Positions 55,927 through 64,000 of a stretch of 64,000 nt of DNA are shown here, in pieces. Source of the DNA: Isochrysis galbana. Taxonomy: Eukaryota; Haptophyta; Isochrysidales; Isochrysidaceae. Where the stretch lies: positions 5,307,774 to 5,371,773 of the forward strand of contig CM030936.1 in assembly GCA_018136815.1 (NCBI GenBank). Reading direction: 5' to 3'. The notes beneath the pieces are model-generated. The model was given only the letters and a program-made list of their open reading frames with translations, was not told where the DNA came from and searched no databases. The position numbers were made by a program, and so were the translations under genes. The stretch's first letter is position 1, and every line of letters begins with the position of its first letter.

Positions 55927-57260
55927 ATGGAGTCCTGGGCGAGCCGTCCGAGCGGCCGCTTCATCGCGGCTCCCGAAGGAATGGACAGACTGCTTTGGGA
56001 GCGGGTGATCGAGCTGCGCCTTGCCTCGCCGGACCTCATCACCAAGCAAGTGCATGCGAAGCTGCAGGCGGCCGAGCCGCAGAGGTGGGCAGAGCTCTCT
56101 CTCTCGGAGGTTCGCCGAGTCTGCTCAAAGCTCGCGAAGAAGGCGAAAGAGAACGGCGGCAGCGTGCAGCTCAAGCCGACGAACACGCCCGCCGAGTCTC
56201 CCACACCCGCTGAGCCCGCCGCCCTTACCGAGGTCACAGTCACGGTGCCAGGGATTGGCACCAACCATTCACTCCCGCATGACGATCGGTGAGCGCGAGA
56301 CCACACTGTACCCACCCACTCACCCGGGCACAGCTCATTCCCGCCGCGCTTTTTGCCGTTGTTGCAGCGTGAAAAAGTTGGTTGCAGAAGAGTCCAAGCT
56401 AGGACTCGGTCGACGCATCTTCGTCCCAGAAATGTCCGTGCGCCTCACAATCGATGACGGTGCAGCTGCCGAAGGTGTTAGCGCTGGAGCCAGGGCAACG
56501 CAGAGTGTTCACGTCTTGATGGGAGTGACGCTACTTGACGCAGCGGTATGCGTACCCATCTCCATTTCAATGGCATCTCCATTTCGATTGCGTCGCATCT
56601 GAGCCTTGGCCAGTGGTCACTAGTTTGGCCTTGACATGCCCTGACTATGCTCTCACAGGGAGTATTCGGCTTCACATTGATAGACATGCCTCCATGTGCC
56701 TGCAGGCTATCCCTGTTGTGTGTAGCTACCTGGGCGGCCTAATGGCGAAAGAGATTACTTGTTGGGGCGACATTCCATTCATGCAGTTGTGGCCGCCCTT
56801 CGTGTTGCCCAACACTCACCATGGCTCAGGTTCTGTGTGTGTCGCCATGCGCGCTACCTTGGAGCCTGAGGCGCCCTTTCCCTCCACAAAGCAGACTGAC
56901 ATATTCCGGGGGACACTTGCCAGTGAGTTGTCGAAGCTGAGGATTGTTGTTCCAGTTAGTTCACAAGAAAGCAACGAGATGGGCTGTGGCAGACGAGACG
57001 ATACCACTAAGACCGAAGTCTTGTCCAACGTTTGGAGCAATATTACCGGAGATGATACGTGTGGCAGTGAGGGCACAATCGAGCAAAACTTTGCAGACAC
57101 AAAAGGTGTTACATCTACCATGCGCGTGTTGCCCATACTAGAGGTGGAAGACGAGGACGACGAGGATGAGACGGGCGTTCAAGTAGCTCTAGGGCCGTTG
57201 CTGTTGAGGGAGAGCGCTAGTGCTGAACACAGTCATCATGTTGCGTTCGCCAGGGCCTAA
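55927..57260 (+). CDS. Conserved-looking three-exon protein, function unknown
   Basis: Exons 55927-56288, 56368-56545 and 56706-57260 are joined by GT-AG introns of 79 and 160 nt with phases that close, giving 364 aa. The N-terminal 80 residues are well structured and helical (MDRLLWERVIELRLASPDLI, LSLSEVRRVCSKLAKKAKEN), perhaps a small DNA- or protein-binding helical domain. A Pro/Thr linker follows (TNTPAESPTPAEPA). Exons 2 and 3 alternate hydrophobic and polar stretches (AIPVVCSYLGGLMAKEITCW) and end in an acidic tract (EVEDEDDEDETG). No family is recognised. The start is the first ATG after a GA-rich leader. Confidence 0.65.
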
Positions 57261-57630
57261 GCTCCTTGTCTGGCATAATGAATTTGATGACTAGATGCGA
57301 AATCGGTAGGGGGACGTCCAGGAGATCAGTGTTGCTCTGCGAGCTCAGCACCCTTGACACACAAGCGGAGATGGATACTTGGGCTGGCAGACCATGCTGC
57401 CAAAACCATCCATGTTTGGCCATGTCGAAACGCCTTCGGTACCAACTCGTCGCGATACCTCCCACCATAAGACGGGAGGAGGCTCGCGAATCGTGAGCTG
57501 GACATCCTCGACTCGTGGCATTAAAAACGCTCTTTGCGCCGCTCCGCCCGGGACGGTGTGCATTTTGGCCCCCCCACGCTGCAAATGTACATGGTTTCCA
57601 CCCCAAATTATAATTACCGACTAAATTCAA
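57261..57630 (-). other. Possible 3' end of a minus-strand gene
   Basis: Minus-strand frames (to stops at 57217 and 57345) contain MPRVEDVQLTIREPPPVLWW and VSISACVSRVLSSQSNTDLL, which look less random than the surroundings. They lie in different frames and no splice pair fits well. The upstream side is cut by the element head at 57631. No call is made. Confidence 0.25.
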
Positions 57631-58080
57631 CCTACTCTTAGAGTAGGGGTCATGGGGGGGTGCCTCGTGCCCCTCCCCTCAGGCACTAACGCCCCTCAGG
57701 CACTAACGCCCCTCCGGGGGGGCGTGTCAGTCAAGCTCTCACGCCATGCCTTTTGGCGCACGTGCTAAGCAGTCAACTCACTCATCTAGACTCTCCCATA
57801 CGGCACACTGCGACGCGTAATGCGTAATGCTTCGCCCATCCCCACTCCAAAGCGTACTGACTCGCCCCCACCATCTCTGAGCCACAAACTGACAGACGAC
57901 TTGGACGGCCCCCGAGGCCGGCGGGGCGAGCGAGCGGGAGGCAGGGGGGGCCAAGGGCGAAGCCCCAGCCTCCACTGCCCCCATGAGCCGGCCCCAGCTG
58001 GCGCCAACTGGGGAACTGGGGAACTGGGGGGACCTGCTTGCCCGGTCCAGTGCCAGCCGAGGCCTATGCGATACAACGGA
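57631..58080 (+). mobile_element. Divergent element A relative
   Basis: The hairpin CCTACTC-TTA-GAGTAGG (57631-57647) lacks any TATA word yet keeps a perfect stem. GGTC and ATG 57652 follow, with a G7-TGCCTCGTGCCCC second hairpin. The body shares AGCCCCAGCCTCCACTGCCC with element A. The tail is not recognisable. Confidence 0.6.
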
Positions 58081-58568
58081 AACGGGCTTCTAAGTCGGTA
58101 GGGTTCGTCCCTAGCTAGCGACCTAGAATTCGGGTTCTCGTTTCGTTCCTTCTAGCCTGTTGGTCAAGTCTAGATCTAGATTCCAGGTTTCCTCCTTTCG
58201 GTTAATCTTGACCCAAAGGAGCCAGGTCGCCTACTGTCGCTTGCGGTGCGCTTGTCTCAGGCTCTCAGGGGACCTTGTGAAGGCTTGTTTAGCTTCTTGC
58301 AAGGCTTGTTGTTCCTCGTTGGGCTCCGGTTCTCTCTGGGGACTTGAACGTTTTTGTTGTCGTCCAGGCCTAAGGCCTGTTCTTCATAGGTTCTGCTTGG
58401 CCTAGTTAGGATTTCGTTTGTCTTCCCGCGTTTGGCGTTCGCGTTGGCGTGCGGAAATTTCCTCTCATATTCTCTAGGTCCGCTGCCCTTGCTTGGCTTG
58501 TAGGTTCTTGCTTCTTTCTTCTCGGTCAAGATGTTTGGCGAGCGAGTCGCATGTCTAGGATGGTGTGC
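58081..58568. other. Intergenic region, no gene seen
   Basis: AT/GC-mixed sequence with short frames only and no recognised repeat. It lies between the divergent element A relative and the MITE fragment. Confidence 0.4.
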
Positions 58569-58674
58569 ACGTTTGTACTTTAATAAGGGGAAGGGGGTCC
58601 TTTAAGTAGAACTTATACCGTCTACATGGGGGGCGCTTGCGAAAAAAACAACCAATCCTGAGGTTGCACCCTCT
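58569..58674. mobile_element. Right-end fragment of the AGAGGGTGCAAC MITE
   Basis: It matches 53328-53423 closely (GGGGTCCTTTAAGTAGAACT, ATGGGGGGCGCTTGCGAAAA, GAGGTTGCACCCTCT). The left end is missing. It sits beside, or within, the LINE ORF1 fragment that follows. Confidence 0.8.
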
Positions 58675-59046
58675 CAGCCCCTCGTGCCAGAGCACGAGGG
58701 CGGTACCGCGTACCGCGGCTGTGTAGGGTCCCGGCCCGGAGGCCTTCCCCTTCCCTAATGGATCGTCCCTCTGGTGTGGTGTGGCTGGTGTGGCTGTGGG
58801 GGGTGATGTGGGTGTGCTGCTGCATGCTGGCTACTGCCAGCATGGAGGCTGTTGTCTCGCTGTTCTCGGTGGTGCGCGGGCGTGGCCCACTGGCTCTTGC
58901 GCCCACTTGGTCGGGCGGGTGGTCTTGGCGCGGTCGCTTCGGCGACAGGGGCGTGTCCACGAGTGCATCGTCCATCGCGGCGAGGGCAGCGGCAGCGATG
59001 GAGGGAGGCGGCGCGCGCTCCATGGCCCTACCAGTTTTACTGATAG
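58675..59046 (-). mobile_element. LINE head and ORF1 fragment
   Basis: Reading leftward, the hairpin CTATCAGT-AAA-ACTGGTAG (59046-59028, one T-G pair, no TATA word) precedes GGCC and ATG 59023 (MERAPPPSIAAAALAAMDDA ... GLRAG). The frame shares its start (MERA) and its GLRAG-like later block with 19035-19390. It is broken by the MITE fragment. Confidence 0.65.
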
Positions 59047-59047
59047 C

Positions 59048-59293
59048 AGTTGTGGTTGTGGGCCAGGACGAGCGAACCAGGCGAGCTTGTGGCCTGTGGG
59101 GAAGAGAGTGGGTCAGCAGGGCTGTCTGCTCCTCGCAAGCCATCATGCATGCCAGGATGCCAGGAGCATGGAGCATGGGTGGTTCCTCCCCCATGGCCAT
59201 GGCGCCATGGCCCATGGCAGGGAGGAGTGGAGGAGTGGAGAGAGTTTGGGGCTCGTGCCCCCCCCCATGGGCGAACTAAGTATAAACTTAGTT
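59048..59293 (-). mobile_element. 49699-type head placed directly upstream of the LINE head
   Basis: The hairpin AACTAAGT-TTAT-ACTTAGTT (59293-59274), ATG 59268 and the CCATGGGGGAGGAACCACCC block match 49699-49900. About 230 bp on, the sequence passes without a break into the LINE head at 59046. The same order of two different heads occurs at 18688/19012. Confidence 0.65.
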
Positions 59294-59660
59294 GTTAGTT
59301 GGTGTTTCGGTGTAGAGATAGAGATAGAGAGGAGAGAGGCGCTTAGGTTCCACGTTCCACTAGCACTACCCGACGTGCTCTACTTCTTATACTACTATAA
59401 CAAAGTAAACTTCTCGACCTCAGCGTTGTGCCGAAGTAATGGGGGGAAAAGCGCTCTCTTTTCATCTGGCTCCGGATGGGCGGACGGAGGTGAGCTGCTT
59501 TGAATATGGATATGGGATCGATGCACGGGAGAGAGCGCTTGCCTCTTGTCCCCTGCGGCAATGAACAGCGCGAGATTCTATTGCTCTCTTGCACACCACA
59601 ATCGAACCAGCCCACCTCGTCTGCCCGTAAAATGAACATTCTGAGGCGAGGGCTGTCCTG

Positions 59661-61007
59661 ATGACTATGTTTGTTCTCTCTTTGCCGACGCGTGCACCGC
59701 CATCTACCTATCATTGCTTCAATCTCCTCTCCTTCTTCCACCGTCTCTCCGCTCTTCTCCCAACCTCGAGGCTGAGACCATCACCCACCATGCGATCCAT
59801 GACCCAGCGTGTGATGCACATCCGCCACGACGGCAGCGGCGCTGACGCGGTACAGAGTGTTGAGCAGCCACCGCTCGCCTGGCTCTCGTCAGCATGCGTC
59901 CCTCATCCTGATTCTTGGCGCAGCGTGCAAGCAGGCTTGCTGACCTCCTCCGGTCAGTCACTCGGTTATTCTCGCGGTTCCAACAGTACAATTAGCCAGA
60001 ACGGCATCATGCAGTACAGAGTTGTCGACAAGAAGGGGTGGTGTCTCGAATCCGCTCACTGTGCTGTCACTTCCCAGACTACGAGTGACTTGCAGAATCA
60101 GAGAGCCCATATTGGGCTGCCGACCTGTTATGCTGACCGGCAGGATGGAATGGTAACAGTACCGCTAAGGCGTGCAGTCAATTGTCCTTGCCCCGTGGTG
60201 CCGGCGGCAATTCCCTCGAATCGACGAGTGTATGTCGGAGCAGAATCCACTACGATGATGAACCTTTGCCAACCTAGCTGCCACATCACGTCTAGCTGTC
60301 TCACCGATCAACTGGCTCGGGAAAAGCAACCATTTAGCAGCGATGAGTTGAAAATTAAAATAGAGTGCAAGCGGAAGGCGATGGACGAACGCACGGGCGT
60401 TGGCGACAATTCAGACTTGACCAACCACACTGGTGACTATCCAAAGAAACGATACACAATATACTCCGCTGCATCAGGGTACTGCTCCAGGGTGCGGCAC
60501 TTTCCAGCGAACGTAATTTCGCCCACGATGACACCAGTCGTATCGGCGCTTCGACTTTGTGACCACAATTGCAGTTTTTCGCCTATCACATCTGCGCCAA
60601 TGGCGCACCTTTCACCTAACCCACTGCTAGGGCCGGCGCGAACACGGACTTGGGTGGCTGCAAACGGGTGCCCAGCAGCTTTGCATGATTCCGTAACCAT
60701 GAATGATGCGGCACGACTAGCCAAGTCGCGGGAAGCGTGGCAGGCGCTTATGGTGCAGCTGTCTCGCAGGACCGGACGGAAGGCCTGGCTGCCTCCTCGC
60801 CATCTCGTCTTCAATGTGATTGATAATGGCGGAATGTTGCGAGACACAGCGACTCGCATCACACAGGAGTTTGTCTTGTGCTGTGCGGAGTTAGACAATG
60901 GCGGTGGGCGCATGCGGTGCCAGGCATTGGTGTCAATGCTGCTCCACGTTGGCCGCTCCTTTTTGGAGTGTGCTGGAGATGGCGATGGTGCGCTGACACC
61001 TCCGTAG
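59661..61007 (+). CDS. Hypothetical protein, 448 aa, single exon
   Basis: An uninterrupted frame of 448 codons from ATG 59661. The composition is even and not repetitive, with many Cys, Ser and His residues. The N-terminal 50 residues are hydrophobic and Ser/Arg-rich (MTMFVLSLPTRAPPSTYHCF), possibly a targeting peptide. The C-terminal third (RLAKSREAWQALMVQLSRRT, RHLVFNVIDNGGMLRDTATR, ITQEFVLCCAEL) looks like a folded domain. No family is recognised. Frames in other phases are short, which supports coding. A start at the second Met cluster (MRSMTQRVMHIRH, 59789) is also possible. Confidence 0.6.
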   Translation: MTMFVLSLPTRAPPSTYHCFNLLSFFHRLSALLPTSRLRPSPTMRSMTQRVMHIRHDGSGADAVQSVEQPPLAWLSSACVPHPDSWRSVQAGLLTSSGQSLGYSRGSNSTISQNGIMQYRVVDKKGWCLESAHCAVTSQTTSDLQNQRAHIGLPTCYADRQDGMVTVPLRRAVNCPCPVVPAAIPSNRRVYVGAESTTMMNLCQPSCHITSSCLTDQLAREKQPFSSDELKIKIECKRKAMDERTGVGDNSDLTNHTGDYPKKRYTIYSAASGYCSRVRHFPANVISPTMTPVVSALRLCDHNCSFSPITSAPMAHLSPNPLLGPARTRTWVAANGCPAALHDSVTMNDAARLAKSREAWQALMVQLSRRTGRKAWLPPRHLVFNVIDNGGMLRDTATRITQEFVLCCAELDNGGGRMRCQALVSMLLHVGRSFLECAGDGDGALTPP

Positions 61008-61324
61008 TCTGCCGATACAATGATGATTGAACTCTAGCGCTTCCGCGTTGGCAACACGTTTCTTTCCTCCTTGGTATGCTGCTCTATCTAGTTTTCCACT
61101 CTCACTGTATACGGCGTACGTCACGCCTGCCAATAAAAGCATGTCTAAGATTGGGTCCCATGGCGGTAGGCCATGCGCCCCCTCCCACTTTCCCGACCCC
61201 CCTCCTGGGGGGCGGGAACCACCACCACCCGCACTCCATTAGGTGAGGATGTGGGGCAAATAAATCCGGGGGTTAGTTTGAGTTCGGGTTGGGGTTGGTC
61301 CTAGGGTTAGGGTCCCCGCTTCCT

Positions 61325-61480
61325 GCTAGTATAATAATAATAACAATCAGTATTCGTGGTGCTACTCTCGCTAGCCTTGCACCAACACGCCAAGCCACGA
61401 CGCACATAACCGCTGACCGCACCAAATCCCAAGGCCAAGGCACAAACAAAAACCTCCCCCCTCGGAGCCCCTCGCGCCCT
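61325..61480 (-). mobile_element. Element A-like 3'-end fragment
   Basis: A tail of AGTATAATAATAATAACAATC is followed by AGTATTCGTGGTGCTACTCTCGCTAGCC-type sequence and GCACCAACACG, a diverged form of the last 100 bp of element A. It directly abuts the LTR start at 61487. Confidence 0.55.
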
Positions 61481-61486
61481 CGCAGG

Positions 61487-62176
61487 TGTCGCATTCGCGA
61501 TCGACCTTTTTGTTTTAGAAGTTGTCTGCGTTTCTATGTCCCCTCCTTGTAGGCTAGCCACTAGTCACCGTCGCAGGATCCTACATTCATTCATTCGCCC
61601 TCTTTGCCGTCGCCTCCTTTGTCGCCTCCCTTGTCGCCTGCTTTGCCCTCCCGCATGGCTCACCTCCTTGCGTGCTCCTAGCGCTCTTAGGTGAAGCCGC
61701 GCGTTCGGGTATCGCCGGTGCAAGGAACCGCCCCCTTGTGTGACCCTTGTCCCCCCTCTGGTGTTGGCCGTGGATTATTATCGTGGCGCTGTTTTATTTC
61801 GGTCTTCATCAACTCACTTAGGGGTTTTCGAAAGATTCCTTCCTTATTCCTGTGCGTAAGCGTAACTGTCGCCCCGTCGAATCGTCCGTCGCCACGTCAC
61901 TTAGACTTAGGGGGTTTCGAAAGATTCCTTGCTTATTCCTGTGCGTAACTGTCGCCCCGTCGGATCGTCCGTCGCCCCGTCGCTCTCTTGTCGGCATTCT
62001 CATTTCCTTGTTCGGTCTGCCAGTAGGTTCCTGTGCGTTCCGTGATAAGGATACGTAAGTGTGGGGAGTGTTGACGTGAGTGTGGTGCCGTGTCGTTAGT
62101 CCATCGGATATTATCCGTCTTTCGTCTGTCGTTCTTCGTTCGTCGCTCTCGTTCTCGTTCTCGTTCCCGTTCTCGT
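61487..62176 (+). mobile_element. Gypsy-type LTR and leader, interrupted element
   Basis: It begins TGTCGCATTCGCGATCGACC, the LTR start word of the 42-49 kb element. The last part (CGTCTTTCGTCTGTCGTTCT, CTCGTTCTCGTTCTCG) resembles the leader of that element (CGTC/CTCTCG repeats). A ~70-bp duplication (GGTTTTCGAAAGATTCCTTC) occurs at 61832 and 61912. A LINE then interrupts the leader; leader and gag resume at 63636. Confidence 0.65.
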
Positions 62177-63619
62177 TCCAAGAGCCCACATTGTCGCAAA
62201 CTACCACCACACCAACGCTCATGGGGGGCGACTTCAACTGCGTGGAAAACGTCGCGACCGACACGAAAGGACACGGACCGACACCATACGCGAACACCCA
62301 CGGAGACAAGTGGAATGCCCTCGTCAGAAAAGCCAAACTTAAAGACGTGCACCGCACGATGAAACTAGACCCACACACGGGATACACACGACTCTCACAC
62401 ACCATTCACACGAGAATAGACAGAATATACCACAGCACAGCGACGGACTCGTTCCAATGGCACAAGCTAGGACCTAGCCCAGACCTATTCTCGGGCAAAG
62501 CCGCCTCCGATCACCTACCACTCCTAGCCGCCTTCGAAACCCCACAATATGTCCGTAACCGGCACTACGACTTGCCCATAGACTCGAAGATAATAACGGA
62601 AGATGGAGCCGTCAAGACAGTAGAAATATTGCTCAAGAGAGCGGACGCGAGAGCGAAAGCCAACGGAGACCTAGCCGGAGAGTGGACACAAGCGAAAACG
62701 CGCATAGCGGCTTTCTTAAGGGAAGCAACGGCCGCAAGCAAGACACCCGCCATACACACAACGCTCGAAAGGAGAATAGCCGAACTCAACATCCACCTCA
62801 TCAAGAAGGGCCCGGACCCTAACCTCACGGAGCGAATAGCGAAAGCAAACCGAGAGCTCGCGGAAGAGCGAAGACATTTCCCAATAAGACACCTCAAACT
62901 ACACGAACAAATCCAACAAGAGGATCTCCACTCCAAAGAATTCTTCAGAAAACTCAAACAAAGGAAATGGAAAGGAGCCATAAGCGAACTCTACAAGACG
63001 AAAGACTGGGAGAACCCACGACACGACGAACGTGAGACGGTTACCTCGGACGCGGACATACGAAAAGAATTCAGGAAATACTATGTCTGGCTATACTCGC
63101 CGAAAGCCTCGCAGCGCACACCCGAACTTGAAACCACGCTTTCCGACCGCCCCCTACACGATCTTGATAGGCGCAAGTTAGAGGGTCGTATCACGATCGA
63201 CGAAACCACCCAGGCCATTAGGAGCATAGGCCCCGGGAAAAGCGCGGGCCCGGACGGCATCCCGGCGGAAGTATATAAGGCACACGAGGGCATAGTGGCA
63301 CCGATACTAACCGAACTCTACAATCAATCCCTAGACACGGGCCTCCTCCCATTCACCATGAGAGAGGGGGACATAATATTGCTATACAAAAAAGAGGACG
63401 CACGAGACGGCACGAGGGAAGGCCGAAGAGTCGACCGTCGGGGATCGGTGCACGCCGCCTGCCACTGGAAACCCCAAGTACTGGGCCCCTAAGTAGAGCA
63501 CGAGGGGACGAGCCGCAAGGCGAGTGCGAGGGAGTGATAAGGGATGCGGGCGCGGCTGTCATATGGAGGATGTCGGGGTCGCGCGCGCGATGAGAACATT
63601 AAGAAGTTTTTTTTTTATT
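62177..63619 (+). mobile_element. 5'-truncated LINE with endonuclease and partial RT, ending in T10
   Basis: A 16-bp direct repeat TCGTTCCCGTTCTCGT (62161-62176 and 63620-63635) bounds it. The frame to 63492 carries the C-terminal half of an APE-type endonuclease (GGDFNCVEN, then SDHLPLLAAF), a linker, and the start of reverse transcriptase (IGPGKSAGPDGIPAEVYKAH, MREGDIILLYKK). Just after KK the frame jumps into 3' UTR sequence, so nearly all the RT is deleted. The 3' end, GAGAACATTAAGAAG then T10 ATT, matches the LINE end at 21507. The sense-strand tail is oligo(T), not poly(A). Confidence 0.9.
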
Positions 63620-63716
63620 TCGTTCCCGTTCTCGTCCCTCGTTCTCAACACTACCTCAGTACCAAAAACCTCTCCAATCCCTCAGCCCCAGCCTATCCAC
63701 CGCCAATTGCCCAGCC

Positions 63717-63914
63717 ATGTCCGCTCCGTCGTCGCGCTCGCCCTCGCCCAAGCCCAAGCCCATCCTCCCGCCTTCCTCTGCTGAGGAGGTGGTCCAGCCC
63801 GCCAATTCATCACCCCCGGCCATCTCCGCCGCGCCGCCGCGCCTCCCGCCGATCGTTTCCCTTCCGTATCATCGCATATCGAGCCAGTGGTCATGCTCGA
63901 TCCGTCAGCAGGCA
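63717..63914 (+). pseudogene. Gypsy gag N-terminus, interrupted
   Basis: ATG 63717 opens MSAPSSRSPSPKPKPILPPS..., similar to the gag start at 42103 (leftward). The leader just upstream (CCTCAGCCCCAGCCTATCCA) is the counterpart of that element's leader. The frame is broken near 63910 by element A-like sequence. Confidence 0.6.
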
Positions 63915-64000
63915 GGCCCCCGGCTCCCGTTAGCCGTTAGTTAGAACTCCCAGTTAGAAATCCCCACAAGCTCATTTTGGGTGAAAACCCAACTAAGTTT
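63915..64000 (-). mobile_element. Element A internal fragment and the edge of another head
   Basis: CAGGCCCCCGGCTCCCGTTA...CCCCACAAGCTCATTTTGGG matches element A at 53505-53570, in minus orientation. The final AACTAAGTTT at 63991-64000 is the left half of a 49699-type head hairpin, so a further element probably continues beyond the window. Confidence 0.5.

Overview
The window is nuclear DNA of a eukaryote, most likely a unicellular protist or microalga. Seven protein genes can be assembled from the sequence. Five of them (DBP3, NSA2, NIP7, an ankyrin gene, a kinase) have short GT-AG introns of about 80-420 nt whose phases close exactly; one NIP7 intron is GC-AG. A 100-base assembly gap lies at 21088-21187. 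I cannot name the lineage. Genes are GC-rich, while the spaces between them hold purine/pyrimidine tracts and a dense, nested layer of retroelements.

Layout. 0-6 kb: the edge of an LTR-like element with a minisatellite leader, a two-exon membrane protein (-), a 121-bp satellite array with a Tc1/mariner-type MITE inside it, and a four-repeat protein of unknown function (+). 8.5-15.9 kb: a full-length copy of a new ~930-bp non-autonomous retroelement (called element A here), an ankyrin gene with one repeat per exon (-), a dead hAT transposase (-), and an element A fragment. 16.4-18.4 kb: a protein kinase with an IQ motif inside its C-lobe. 18.7-21.6 kb: retroelement heads and a LINE relic. 22-27.5 kb: DBP3 (-) and NSA2 (+), two 60S ribosome assembly factors read divergently from one 1.15-kb spacer. 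27.7-30 kb: a second element A and a LINE ORF1 fragment. 32-34.8 kb: an IQ plus triple CbxX-type AAA+ protein. 35-37 kb: LINE and gypsy scraps. 37.1-41.3 kb: a large Sfi1-like, probably centrin-binding repeat protein (-). 42.1-49.3 kb: a Ty3/gypsy chromovirus with near-identical LTRs (-). 51.8-52.7 kb: NIP7, a third 60S factor. 53-54.3 kb: a third full element A with a TA-flanked MITE inside it. 55.9-61 kb: two genes of unknown function separated by retroelement heads. 61.5-64 kb: a second gypsy-type element interrupted by a LINE and an element A fragment.

The most unusual signal is shared by the non-LTR elements. At least 14 element 5' ends in the window begin with a short hairpin whose stem bases change in compensating pairs between copies (including G-U pairs) and which is followed within about 2-10 bases by an ATG. 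In the three element A copies bounded by 17-18-bp target-site duplications, the element starts at or within 5 bases of the hairpin. So the RNA that was copied began with it, leaving a ~22-28-nt leader that is almost all hairpin. The LINE partner ends in a sense-strand T10 run instead of poly(A).
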